Positions 1 through 6,330 of a stretch of 64,000 nt of DNA are shown here, one piece after another (the first letter of the stretch is position 1; the number at the start of each line of letters is the position of its first letter). The position numbers were made by a program, and so were the translations under genes. Origin of the DNA: Clostridia bacterium. Lineage in GTDB: Bacteria > Bacillota > Clostridia > Lachnospirales > Lachnospiraceae. Below the pieces are notes generated by a model. That model searched no databases. It worked only from the letters and a program-made list of their open reading frames with translations, and was not told the DNA's origin. Where the stretch lies: assembly GCA_910576205.1 (NCBI GenBank), contig CAJTHL010000017.1, positions 1 to 64,000 on the forward strand. The letters run 5' to 3'.

Positions 1-257
1 AGGCCGGGTGTGGGCAGAGCCCACAAAAAAGCATTCTTTGAGATGTCTTTTTTTAGTGCAAAAAAATCAAGTGATAATGAATAAAGAATCCTGCGGTGGT
101 TATACTATAAATAGAAAGAACATTCGACACCAGGAAATTCATGGAATCGACAGCAAAATCCTACATATCGAACTCTTATCAAGGAATCTTAAAATCCTAT
201 AGACACAGAATTTTTTACACCCTCCGCTTGCATTTTCCTGGTTTTCTGTCCTCCTAA
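1..257. other. Host flank left of the prophage, no gene seen
   Basis: This is the chromosomal sequence that followed the tRNA-Ser gene before phage insertion. I see no convincing coding frame with a ribosome site. A small perfect hairpin (TGTGGGC, loop AGA, GCCCACA, 9-25) is followed by an A-run rather than a T-run, so it is not a standard terminator for either strand. Confidence 0.5.
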
Positions 258-285
258 TATAACGGAGAGTGTGGGATTCGAACCC
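258..285. repeat. attL, 28-bp tRNA-derived core
   Basis: The left copy of the core starts TATAACGGAGAG and ends GATTCGAACCC, identical to 42339-42366. Flanking bases on the left (240-257) are also similar to those at 42321-42338, sharing GGTTTTCTG. It carries only the T-arm and acceptor end of the tRNA. Confidence 0.93.
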
Positions 286-622
286 GGAGTTTTATAGCCC
301 AAAAGCACCGCAAAATAGGGAGTTTTTGATTTATATGACGAAATCCATGACAAATTTATTATTAATCAAATATTATTTTCGTCTCTTTTCTAATTTTCCT
401 CTTTTGAATATTTCACAAGATCTCCAGGCTGGCATTCAAGCAGGCTACACATGATAGATATATTTTCCCATGAGACAAGCTCCCCCTGTCTGATTTTCTG
501 TATCGTGGCTTCTCCAAAGATCTTTTCTTTTCTAAGGCGATATGTGGAATATCCCTTTTTTTAATTCTGACAAAACATCTATTTGATTTATAATATCTAA
601 TCTGCTATAATCTCTTTGAATC
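286..622. other. Prophage left end, non-coding
   Basis: No supported gene. The stretch is AT-rich and holds the arm-type sites at 335-354. An open frame at 269-454 has no ribosome site and starts inside the att core, so I do not count it. Confidence 0.5.
335..354. promoter_or_regulatory. Putative left arm-type integrase sites
   Basis: Two copies of the motif ATGAC(G/A)AA, at 335-342 and 347-354, lie 12 bases apart just inside attL. The same pair with the same 12-base step recurs inside attR (42207 and 42219). This layout fits arm-type binding sites of an integrase with an N-terminal arm-binding domain. It is inferred from pattern only. Confidence 0.5.
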
Positions 623-650
623 GGGCGGCCTGTGTGTCTGCCGCCCTTTT
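623..650. terminator. GC stem-loop with T-run
   Basis: GGGCGGC (623-629) pairs with GCCGCCC (640-646) across a 10-base loop, followed by TTTT on the + strand. It lies just downstream of the minus-strand gene at 663-818 and would isolate the prophage end. Confidence 0.6.
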
Positions 651-662
651 CAGATTTCCTTG

Positions 663-818
663 TTACTCTTGCTCTTTCGCCAATGCGATTTTGTCGAGCA
701 TTTCAAGGATTTCCTCTTTCTTGTAATCCTCTTTTTCTCCACTGGCAAATGCCAGCCGGATTTCGTAAATTGTTGAGTTCTTTACGATTTTGATTTCTTT
801 CTCGTTCATGACTTCCAT
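663..818 (-). CDS. Small charged protein, unknown function
   Basis: A 51-residue frame with an AAAGGAGAG ribosome site six bases before ATG. The product is rich in Lys and Glu, starts MEVMNEKEIK and ends KEQE, with a predicted amphipathic helix in the second half (EEILEMLDKIALAKE). No family is recognised. It reads away from the HTH gene at 925-1158 on the same strand and may share its transcript. The good ribosome site and codon use support it as real. Confidence 0.6.
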   Translation of the reverse strand: MEVMNEKEIKIVKNSTIYEIRLAFASGEKEDYKKEEILEMLDKIALAKEQE

Positions 819-924
819 TTGCTCTCCTTTCTCCCTTTCGGGTTATTGTCATTTGGTTTTCCTCTTGACAATTATATAATATCATACTCTTATCACTTTG
901 TAAAGAGATATTTTCAAAATAATT

Positions 925-1158
925 TCAAAAGTTATATTTCTTTTTTTCTTCCTCATTTTCTACATACTCTATTAGGTCTTTTGGTTGCATGTCTAAAATC
1001 ATGCAAATTCGGTTAATGCTTTCCAGTGAGATATTAGTATCTTCATGCTTTATTTTTTTTAGCGTATCTTGGCTTAATAGCTTACTTACCTTAGCTTTGT
1101 AAGTGTTGAATCCTTTTCGCTCCAATGCGTCCGCTATATTGATTTTGTATTTCAGCAT
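925..1158 (-). CDS. Small Cro/CI-type HTH regulator
   Basis: 77 residues from the ATG preceded by GGAGGATTTGAA. The layout is that of a minimal XRE-like helix-turn-helix (HTH_26 type): an N-terminal helix, the pair LSQDTLKKIKHEDTNISLESINRICMIL around residues 27-55, and the closing MQPKDLIEY typical of this family. It probably binds DNA as a dimer and controls itself or the divergent gene at 1320. It has its own consensus promoter at 1183-1211. The region is AT-rich compared with the phage late genes, consistent with a moron. Confidence 0.8.
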   Translation of the reverse strand: MLKYKINIADALERKGFNTYKAKVSKLLSQDTLKKIKHEDTNISLESINRICMILDMQPKDLIEYVENEEEKKKYNF

Positions 1159-1182
1159 TTCAAATCCTCCTTTTTTGTTTTT

Positions 1183-1211
1183 ACTATATATTATCATAAT
1201 AAAAAAGTCAA
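1183..1211 (-). promoter_or_regulatory. Promoter of the small HTH gene
   Basis: On the minus strand TTGACT (1211-1206), a 17-base spacer and TATAGT (1188-1183) form a near-consensus vegetative promoter 25 bases upstream of the HTH start. Confidence 0.75.
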
Positions 1212-1245
1212 TAAAAAATATTTCTTTAAAAAGTTATAAAAACCC

Positions 1246-1274
1246 TTGATTATTTCTTTTAAAAGTGATATAGT
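1246..1274 (+). promoter_or_regulatory. Promoter of gene 1320-1553
   Basis: TTGATT (1246-1251), 17-base spacer, TATAGT (1269-1274) with an extended TGA before the -10. It faces away from the HTH promoter, giving a divergent pair within 65 bases. Confidence 0.7.
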
Positions 1275-1319
1275 ATATACATGGCAAGAAAACAACAAAC
1301 CAAACAGGAGGGAATTAAT

Positions 1320-1553
1320 ATGAGAGTAGCAGATATAACTCTTGAACAGTTAGGAGGAAGCAAGTTTTTAGCAATGACAGGGGCAAACCACTTGTTATCA
1401 GATGGAAACACATTAAGAATGAATCTCCCCAAAAACGCAAGCAAGGAAAACAGGCTTTGGATAACTTTAAATGCCGATGATACATATACAATGAATTTCT
1501 TTAGATTCACAGCCGGAAAATTAAACAAAATAAACTTTTACCTGGAAGGTTAA
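1320..1553 (+). CDS. Conserved small phage protein, unknown function
   Basis: 77 residues beginning MRVADITLEQLGG, with AGGAGG eight bases before the ATG. The body contains the pattern KFLAMTGANHL, a hydrophobic strand and DDTYTMNF, which I associate with an uncharacterised small family seen repeatedly in Clostridia prophages and integrative elements. No catalytic motif is visible. It is transcribed against the phage late genes from its own promoter, so it is probably expressed in the lysogen. Confidence 0.75.
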   Translation: MRVADITLEQLGGSKFLAMTGANHLLSDGNTLRMNLPKNASKENRLWITLNADDTYTMNFFRFTAGKLNKINFYLEG

Positions 1554-1554
1554 T

Positions 1555-1635
1555 ATGAAAGAATCTAAAGGCGTTTACTGTGATATGCTACAAGATATTT
1601 TTACATCCGTAACCGGAATGTATACACATCTATAA
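1555..1635 (+). CDS. Possible 26-residue peptide
   Basis: An ATG one base after the stop of the preceding gene opens a 26-residue frame (MKESKGVYCD...). GGAAGG lies about six bases upstream. It would be translated with gene 1320-1553. Family unknown and it may be chance. Confidence 0.35.
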   Translation: MKESKGVYCDMLQDIFTSVTGMYTHL

Positions 1636-1683
1636 AGCCGTCCCAGCGGATCTAAATAGTACATTAAGCTGCATTAAGAGAAC

Positions 1684-1709
1684 AGGCGGCGGGATAACAC
1701 CTGCCGCCT
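1684..1709. terminator. Stem-loop between convergent genes
   Basis: AGGCGGC (1684-1690) pairs with GCCGCCT (1703-1709). It lies between the + strand gene pair and the stop of the minus-strand amidase. The T-run is weak on both strands, so efficiency is uncertain. Confidence 0.45.
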
Positions 1710-1717
1710 AAATTCTA

Positions 1718-2521
1718 TTATGATGTGATAAACGCATCAAATCCTGCAGATTTCAGCCTAATCACCATGGCCGTCGCATTGGATCTGTTACTGAATGCCC
1801 CCACCTGCACGCGGTAGAGCAGGCCGTCCACGTCAACGGTCGTAATAAATGCGTCAAACCCCTTCTTTTCCAGGTCGGCCTTCAGCTTTTCCGCATTCTT
1901 CCAGTTTCTGAATGCCCCTGTCTGCACCCGGTATAGGATCCCGGACGGCGCGGGCTCCACCGGCCTGTCCTGCGGCTGGGAAATTTCCCCGCCATGGATG
2001 CCCTCTGCGATCAGCAGCGCAACATCTGTCTTTTCCGCCAGATCACAGTCCGCTGCACTATCGCAGAAAAATGTCTCCAGCATGACCGTGGTGGGCGTCG
2101 TGCTGTTCAACATGTACAGATTGGTGCGTTTCTGGATGCCTCTGCTCTTGAAAACTGTGGCCAGGCGGTTCTGGATCTGCTGGGCGATTTTCTTTCCAGC
2201 ATCTGTCCTATATAACGCTTCGCAGCCCCTGGCGTTATGCAGATTAGACGCATTCAGATGCAACTCCACGGCCAGATCATAGCCGCCATTGTTTACCCTG
2301 GACAGCTTATAGTCCTTCTCCTCGCTACTTTTTTTGAACTTCAGCTCCGGGCAGATCAACACATCCACGATATGGCCGACGCTCCGCAGATACTCCGCCA
2401 CCCGGTTCACAGTGTTTTTGTTGTAGGCATATTCCAGGATGCCGCCAAAGGGCCGCCCGTCTGCGCTTGTACAGTTTCCGTTTTTCAATATGCTGTGTCC
2501 TACTGTTAAAACGATTTTCAT
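1718..2521 (-). CDS. Endolysin: N-acetylmuramoyl-L-alanine amidase with SPOR domain
   Basis: 267 residues from the ATG that follows AAGGAGGAAAAGAAAGGC. The N-terminal two thirds are an Amidase_3 zinc amidase: TVGHS gives the first His ligand, GGILEYAYN the Glu ligand, VELHLNAS the second His ligand and MLETFF the catalytic Glu. The last 75 residues form a SPOR peptidoglycan-binding domain built from two similar halves (YRVQTGAF and YRVQVGAF, each ending GFDAFIT). It should cut the amide bond between MurNAc and L-Ala at lysis. The two holin-like genes directly upstream complete the lysis cassette. Confidence 0.93.
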   Translation of the reverse strand: MKIVLTVGHSILKNGNCTSADGRPFGGILEYAYNKNTVNRVAEYLRSVGHIVDVLICPELKFKKSSEEKDYKLSRVNNGGYDLAVELHLNASNLHNARGCEALYRTDAGKKIAQQIQNRLATVFKSRGIQKRTNLYMLNSTTPTTVMLETFFCDSAADCDLAEKTDVALLIAEGIHGGEISQPQDRPVEPAPSGILYRVQTGAFRNWKNAEKLKADLEKKGFDAFITTVDVDGLLYRVQVGAFSNRSNATAMVIRLKSAGFDAFITS

Positions 2522-2599
2522 GCCTTTCTTTTCCTCCTTTTCTTTCAGTTCCCCGGCATTACGCCGATGCAAAAAAAGAACGGTTTCCCGCCCCCTGGT

Positions 2600-2932
2600 T
2601 TACTGTTTATTCTGTCTGTTATATTTTGTCCGCTGCCACATTTCCGCCACACGCTCCCAGCCGCCAGTAGCTACCAGATATACAATAAATGCGGCAATGA
2701 CGGCGGCGATCCAGTAATACCAGATAATTGCAATTTTAAAATACTGGCAGGCAATGGCTACCGCCAGCAGGCAGAGGACCACTGACACCACCAAGGCCAC
2801 TGCACTGGTCTGGATCTTCTTCAGCCTGGGCAGCTCTTTCACCACCTGGACAATCACGGCCACCAGAAATGCCAAGGCACCGATGCTCATTAACAGATAC
2901 GTCACATACTGCATTAAAATTTCCACACTCAT
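2600..2932 (-). CDS. Phage holin
   Basis: 110 residues, with GGAGG AATTGAAT before the ATG. Three hydrophobic segments are visible (residues about 6-30, 42-60 and 68-88). The short tail WQRTKYNRQNKQ is basic. The size, topology and place directly upstream of the endolysin fit a class I holin. The exact holin family is not identified. Confidence 0.8.
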   Translation of the reverse strand: MSVEILMQYVTYLLMSIGALAFLVAVIVQVVKELPRLKKIQTSAVALVVSVVLCLLAVAIACQYFKIAIIWYYWIAAVIAAFIVYLVATGGWERVAEMWQRTKYNRQNKQ

Positions 2933-2950
2933 ATTCAATTCCTCCTTTTC

Positions 2951-3271
2951 TCAGTAAATCGCTTCGATTCCCTGTTTTGTCAGAAAATCCTTCTGTTCAT
3001 GCTTCACCTCGCGCGCATATTCCAGGGCGGCATGCATGTCCCCATTGCAGTGGGTATCCGGGATCCGGGCCACTGCTTCCGCCGTAGCCTCCCCCAGGGA
3101 AATGGCAGCCCCTATACTCTTCACCAATAGAAATTCCTGGTTCTCACGGGTTTTTTCTTTCTTTTCCCTGGCATTTTCCTGCTTTTCAATCCGTCTCTTC
3201 AGAAGCCAGAAGCAAAACGTCGTAATCGCAGACGGAATTCCCATCACTAAAGCCATTTCTGGACCAGTCAC
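2951..3271 (-). CDS. Small membrane-anchored lysis-region protein
   Basis: About 106 residues from a GTG placed eight bases after AAAGGGG; an upstream in-frame GTG would add three residues. One N-terminal membrane segment (ALVMGIPSAITTFCFWLL) is followed by a very basic, Lys/Glu-rich coiled-coil stretch and a second helical part. It lies 19 bases upstream of the holin. It may be a second holin or holin regulator, a common arrangement in Firmicutes phages. No family is certain. Confidence 0.7.
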   Translation of the reverse strand: MTGPEMALVMGIPSAITTFCFWLLKRRIEKQENAREKKEKTRENQEFLLVKSIGAAISLGEATAEAVARIPDTHCNGDMHAALEYAREVKHEQKDFLTKQGIEAIY

Positions 3272-3338
3272 TTTTCTCACCCCTTTCTTTCTGTACTATT
3301 TTCAATTTTGCAGCCTCCTTTCTCTCCGTATTAATGGC

Positions 3339-3393
3339 AAAAAGCCATTTATAGGCACATTTTCATAAAAACATGTCTATAAACAGCTTTTTT
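3339..3393. terminator. Long bidirectional hairpin at the edge of the invertible region
   Basis: AAAAAGC (3339-3345) pairs with GCTTTTTT (3386-3393), and inner arms TTTATAG and CTATAAA extend the stem. It can end minus-strand tail-fibre transcripts before the lysis genes. It abuts recombination site A directly, so it marks the fixed outer border of the switch. Confidence 0.75.
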
Positions 3394-3409
3394 AAGATCT
3401 AAGTGCGAA
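3393..3409 (+). repeat. Inversion site A
   Basis: TAAGATCTAAGTGCGAA, matching the consensus CAAGCCCTAAGTGCGAA at 13 of 17 positions and identical in the last ten bases. It is in + orientation, inverted relative to sites B and D. Confidence 0.85.
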
Positions 3410-3782
3410 AAGCCCATTTAGTTTTGGGATAGATTCCGAGGGCAACTATGGTTATATAAAGGAAGGTGCTGATACAGTCACCCCTTTTAAATTAAATATT
3501 AAACGAACACGGATATTTAGTGGGAATAGTCTATATCCACATACAGTAAATTTAAAAGGTTACGAAGGATATAAACAATTCACTATTAACAATTTTGCGA
3601 TCAGTAACGCACAAATTACCCATACCCCTTTTTCAAGAAAGCAGGATAATTATGGGAATATCTTAGGGGGCTACAATGCCTCTACCGGAATCCTAACACT
3701 AAATCAAAGCACAACATATTTTACCGATATCTCAAGGGATATCTATATAACATATACAGTGGATTTAATACAATTTGAATAA
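3399..3782 (+). pseudogene. Silent C-terminal tail-fibre cassette A
   Basis: From the CTA codon inside site A an open frame of 127 codons runs to a TAA at 3780. It has no start of its own; an in-frame TAA sits directly upstream. Its first part (SPFSFGIDSEGNYGYIKEGAD) is a close copy of the matching part of the expressed fibre at 6640-6760 (IPFSFGIDANGNYGYIKEGAD), and the remainder differs. It is therefore not broken but a promoterless alternative end awaiting inversion. Its 3' end faces that of cassette B seven bases away. Confidence 0.88.
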
Positions 3783-3789
3783 ATCCTTA

Positions 3790-4155
3790 TCACCCCACCC
3801 GCCGCCACATGTATACAGCCAGATAGGGCGGCATATTGTTGTGGGGCTGGCTACCGCCAGTTTTCGAAAGATATGCCAATGGTGGCGTCATAGAGGCACC
3901 GGTTAATGTATATCCAGCGCCAGTATGAGTAACTGCTGAATAATTTGTATGATGGCTATGGCTGGGCATTTCCCCAATCGTCAGCGTATGTGTAGGCTCT
4001 CCGCCAGTACTATCAACGGGATAACCATCACTAGCCCCTAACAGGAACCGCCCCTCAATCCGTTCCCACGTCCCGCCAAACAGATCAGCGGGATCCGTGG
4101 AATCAAATGACATATACACGGCTCCCACTGGATATATCTTCGCACTTAGGGCTTG
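3790..4155 (-). pseudogene. C-terminal tail-fibre cassette B, collar-like
   Basis: Read from site B on the minus strand (CAA GCC CTA AGT GCG AA) the frame gives QALSAKIYPVGAVYMS, then FGGTWERIEGRFLLG, HTLTIGEMPSHSH and a closing PPYLAVYMWRRVG. This is the typical short phage tail-collar or fibre-tip domain with the His-rich SHSH signature. The frame remains open to 4194 but the sequence upstream of the site is unrelated to fibre. It has no ribosome site, so it is silent in this orientation and needs two inversions to reach the fibre stem. Confidence 0.87.
4139..4155 (-). repeat. Inversion site B
   Basis: Minus strand CAAGCCCTAAGTGCGAA, identical over all 17 bases to site D. Inverted relative to A and C. 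Confidence 0.88.
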
Positions 4156-4175
4156 ATTTTGCCAGAAAATGCATC

Positions 4176-4204
4176 TTGCATTCAAATTCTGCATATGCTA
4201 TAAT
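4176..4204 (+). promoter_or_regulatory. Promoter of the antitoxin-like small RNA
   Basis: TTGCAT (4176-4181), exactly 17 bases, TATAAT (4199-4204), with TGC before the -10. Transcription would start near 4211 and run toward the toxin gene. Confidence 0.75.
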
Positions 4205-4210
4205 GCCAGT

Positions 4211-4285
4211 AGGCAAAATGTTACGAATAGTCCATGCTGGACAACATCGAAAAGCCCCAGTGCGCGAACACTGGAGCTTTTCTAT
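4211..4285 (+). ncRNA. Candidate antitoxin RNA (par RNA II-like)
   Basis: About 75 nt between a strong promoter and a hairpin terminator, without a credible frame. It contains AAAATGTTACGAATA (4215-4229) followed by TCCATGC (4231-4237). The same string occurs at 4399-4413 and 4416-4422, where it is the complement of the toxin start region. The RNA can thus pair with the toxin mRNA over its start codon, as RNA II does with RNA I in the par/Fst system. The pairing is visible in the sequence; the function is inferred. Confidence 0.65.
4249..4282. terminator. Shared bidirectional terminator of the toxin-antitoxin pair
   Basis: GAAAAGCCCCAGTG (4249-4262), loop CGCGAA, CACTGGAGCTTTTC (4269-4282). 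The arms end in A-run and T-run, so it can stop both converging transcripts. Confidence 0.75.
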
Positions 4286-4333
4286 TCCCACTTTTGGTAA
4301 TGGCAGGGCTTAAAGCCATAGGCTAGTTACCGA

Positions 4334-4420
4334 CTAATCGTCGCTGTCTAACCATTTGATGATGTAGTGGCAGGCTACACCAGCCGCAACAGCGACTAAA
4401 AATGTTACGAATACTTCCAT
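4334..4420 (-). CDS. Candidate Fst/Ldr-like type I toxin peptide
   Basis: 28 residues with an excellent AAAGGGGGTG ribosome site. The first 21 residues are a single membrane segment (MEVFVTFLVAVAAGVACHYI) followed by the charged end KWLDSDD. This hydrophobic-helix plus WL(D/N)-charged-tail plan is that of Fst/Ldr-type membrane toxins. A convergent small RNA with a matching repeat and a shared terminator support a type I toxin-antitoxin role. An alternative is a simple small phage membrane protein. Confidence 0.65.
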   Translation of the reverse strand: MEVFVTFLVAVAAGVACHYIIKWLDSDD

Positions 4421-4465
4421 GCCGACACCCCCTTTCCGTACCAGTCTAGGGGCGGTAACAGAAGT

Positions 4466-4494
4466 ATTGTACCATGTTTTTGCGCATTATTCTA
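4466..4494 (-). promoter_or_regulatory. Toxin promoter
   Basis: Minus strand extended -10 TGGTACAAT (4474-4466), with a weak TAGAAT -35 at 17 bases. The start would lie about 40 bases upstream of the toxin ATG, leaving the repeat inside the mRNA leader and start region. Confidence 0.6.
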
Positions 4495-4507
4495 CAATTT
4501 TCATCAC

Positions 4508-4532
4508 AAAAGCTCCCGGAGTGTGCCGGGAG
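4508..4532 (-). terminator. Terminator of the fibre recombinase gene
   Basis: On the minus strand CTCCCGG, loop CACACT, CCGGGAG, then CTTTTG. It lies 18 bases past the recombinase stop and makes that gene an independent unit. Confidence 0.75.
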
Positions 4533-4549
4533 TATGGATGCCGGAGGTA

Positions 4550-5548
4550 TTAAGCTGACAGATACCGCTTATGGGCTGCCCGGACATTATCACGGGCCAC
4601 AGTACAGTAAATCATTGTTGTACTGATATCTTCATGGCCCAGCAGCGCCTGGACGTCCTGGATGGGCATTCCCCGGTTTAGCGCATTTGTAGCCGCTGTG
4701 GCCCGGTAACGGTGTGGATGCACCTTTTCCACCCCGGCCCGGATCCCCAGACGCTGAAGAATCTGGCGGACACCGTGCTCCGTAAGGCGGGAATACGGCG
4801 ATTTTGATGATACAAACAGTGCCGGATTGCTGTCTTTCCGGGATAGAAGGTATTTCTTCAGATGATAGCAGGATGAGGCGTTCAGATACACCTCCCGTTC
4901 CTTGGCCCCCTTGCCAAACACGACACAGTCCATGGTATCCCAGTGGATATCCTGGCGGTTCAGCCGGACAAGCTCACCAACACGCATCCCGGTGCTGTAC
5001 AGCAGCTCAATGAGGGCCAGATCCCGCTCCCTTTTGCAGGCACAGCGCAGGATTTCCCGCTCCTCATCCGAATAAGGCTTTTTTACCTTTTTCTCATAAT
5101 GAATCTGGTCGAGAGCCGCAGCGGGATTGTAAACAATATGCTTTTTCCGTTGGAGCCAGCCGAAGAAGCTGTTAAAACAGATCCGTTTGTTGTTCAGATA
5201 CCGGTTTCCAACCTGGCGCTGGGCTTTGCACTGTGCCAGATAGGTAAAGAGATCTTCCGTAGTGATTTCCTGGACGGGTTTAGCCAGAGCGTGGAGCATC
5301 AGCTCCAGCTGGAGCTTGTAATGCTCAATGGTTTTATCGCTCCGGCCGGCCATTTTCAAGCTGGCCAGGTACATATAGAGATAATCCATATAGGTTTTCT
5401 CATCCCGCACGGCCACATCCGTGCATTTTTTGGTTATATCGTACCCGGCCAGCAGGTAATAAAGATATAGCCGAAGGTCAGTGGCATGTTCAGCCGGGAG
5501 TTTCCCGGTCAGAAACTGCAATACATCATTGATTAGCTGTTCTTTCAA
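4550..5548 (-). CDS. Tyrosine recombinase, likely tail-fibre invertase
   Basis: 332 residues from a TTG nine bases after AGGAGGG. It has a XerC/D plan: an N-terminal core-binding domain (KTYMDYLYMYLASLKMAGRS to LNNKRICFNSFFGWL) and a catalytic domain with Arg in STGMRVGEL, Lys in GKGAKEREV, His-x-x-Arg in HPHRYRATA, His in LLGHEDIS and Tyr in TTMIYC. It is distinct from the phage integrase at 41203. It stands between inversion sites B and C with its own promoter and terminator, so it stays transcribable in either orientation. The context points to inversion of the fibre cassettes; site-specific activity is inferred. Confidence 0.88.
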   Translation of the reverse strand: MKEQLINDVLQFLTGKLPAEHATDLRLYLYYLLAGYDITKKCTDVAVRDEKTYMDYLYMYLASLKMAGRSDKTIEHYKLQLELMLHALAKPVQEITTEDLFTYLAQCKAQRQVGNRYLNNKRICFNSFFGWLQRKKHIVYNPAAALDQIHYEKKVKKPYSDEEREILRCACKRERDLALIELLYSTGMRVGELVRLNRQDIHWDTMDCVVFGKGAKEREVYLNASSCYHLKKYLLSRKDSNPALFVSSKSPYSRLTEHGVRQILQRLGIRAGVEKVHPHRYRATAATNALNRGMPIQDVQALLGHEDISTTMIYCTVARDNVRAAHKRYLSA

Positions 5549-5581
5549 GGTATCTGTCCCTCCTTTGTTTGTTATGGGTAT

Positions 5582-5590
5582 AGTATACCA
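5582..5590 (-). promoter_or_regulatory. Extended -10 of the recombinase gene
   Basis: Minus strand TGGTATACT (5590-5582) lies 34 bases before the TTG start and just inside inversion site C, so the promoter moves with the gene in all inversions. No clear -35 is seen. Confidence 0.55.
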
Positions 5591-5613
5591 GAAAGATGCT
5601 TCAGCAGAAAAAA

Positions 5614-5630
5614 CAAGCCCAAAGTGCGAA
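5614..5630 (+). repeat. Inversion site C
   Basis: CAAGCCCAAAGTGCGAA, one mismatch from sites B and D, in + orientation. Confidence 0.88.
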
Positions 5631-5718
5631 AATGCTGATTGTAGAATCGTTCGACCCCGCCACTGGCACATTGGTAACGCGCACCGCAGATTATCAGCCA
5701 GAGGAGGGAACCGTATGA
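5614..5718 (+). pseudogene. Silent C-terminal fibre cassette C, short end
   Basis: In the common frame (CAA GCC CAA AGT GCG AAA) the cassette adds MLIVESFDPATG and about 20 more residues ending PEEGTV before TGA. The stop overlaps the ATG of the next gene (GTATGA), and GAGGAGGG near the end is its ribosome site. The cassette is therefore bicistronic: a short fibre end coupled to a separate 185-residue protein. Confidence 0.82.
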
Positions 5719-6272
5719 GTGTAACAATAAATAGTTCCCCGCTGAAGAATATGTCATTTAATGGAAATTCAGTAAAAAAGTGGTTATGCAATGGCATCCT
5801 GGTCTGGAAAAAAGAATTGAATATACTGGCTGAATACCCAGCCGCATCCTACTGGCAACCAAGTGGTTATTATACTGAATTTTCTGTTTCTGCAACCCGC
5901 CTGTCAATGAAAGGAATAAATACTGGTGGCGCATCATCTGGAACTAATCATACTGCAACTGCGATCATGCGTAGTTTTTTTGATATCAGCGCATTTAATG
6001 CCCTGTCTGTGGTGGGCAATGTAACAATCTATGCGGGCGGATGGAATCCCCAGTATGCATATATTGAATTGCTAAATGAATCTGGAAGCGTTGTAAAAAC
6101 CATTTATTCGCAGACATTACAATGTACACCAGAGACTGGGTATACATGGAATATCAATCAGAATGTTGATGTTTCTGCCCTAAAGGGAAATCACCGGATC
6201 CGCATCCGGCTAGTACCCTATGCGAACTGGCACGTTATCATAAACATTACAAAAATGTTGTTGTCTGTTTAA
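5715..6272 (+). CDS. Cassette-borne tail-fibre accessory protein
   Basis: 185 residues from ATG with GAGGAGGG upstream. It opens MSVTINSSPLKNMSFNGNSVKK and contains the short motif WLCNGILVWKK that recurs at the N-termini of phage tail and adhesin modules. The rest is Ser/Thr/Gly-rich and beta-like, with aromatic residues (YWQPSGYYTEF, GGWNPQYAY), as expected for a carbohydrate-binding tip. It points opposite to the other tail genes and would be expressed only after C-D inversion brings it behind the fibre stem. No family is certain. Confidence 0.75.
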   Translation: MSVTINSSPLKNMSFNGNSVKKWLCNGILVWKKELNILAEYPAASYWQPSGYYTEFSVSATRLSMKGINTGGASSGTNHTATAIMRSFFDISAFNALSVVGNVTIYAGGWNPQYAYIELLNESGSVVKTIYSQTLQCTPETGYTWNINQNVDVSALKGNHRIRIRLVPYANWHVIINITKMLLSV

Positions 6273-6283
6273 TGCTGCTTTAC

Positions 6284-6325
6284 CCTGCCTGCCAGGCCGT
6301 GTACATGTGGCAGCAGGTAGGGTGA
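6284..6325 (+). pseudogene. Vestigial collar-domain end
   Basis: In one + frame the bases encode PACQAVYMWQQVG followed by TGA. This is a clear copy of the closing motif PPYLAVYMWRRVG of cassette B. No upstream collar sequence remains, so cassette C appears to have replaced a collar-type end and left its last 13 codons. Confidence 0.7.
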
Positions 6326-6330
6326 TTTTT

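Noticed and set aside
8..202. Open frame of 64 codons in the left host flank
   Set aside because: No ribosome site, odd composition and no recognisable motif.
4103..4313. Frames on both strands over the small RNA region
   Set aside because: They overlap the promoter, repeat and terminator of the toxin-antitoxin locus and lack ribosome sites.
5481..5714. N-terminal extension of the + strand cassette protein
   Set aside because: It is the complement of the recombinase start region and site C. The ribosome site GAGGAGGG points to the ATG at 5715.
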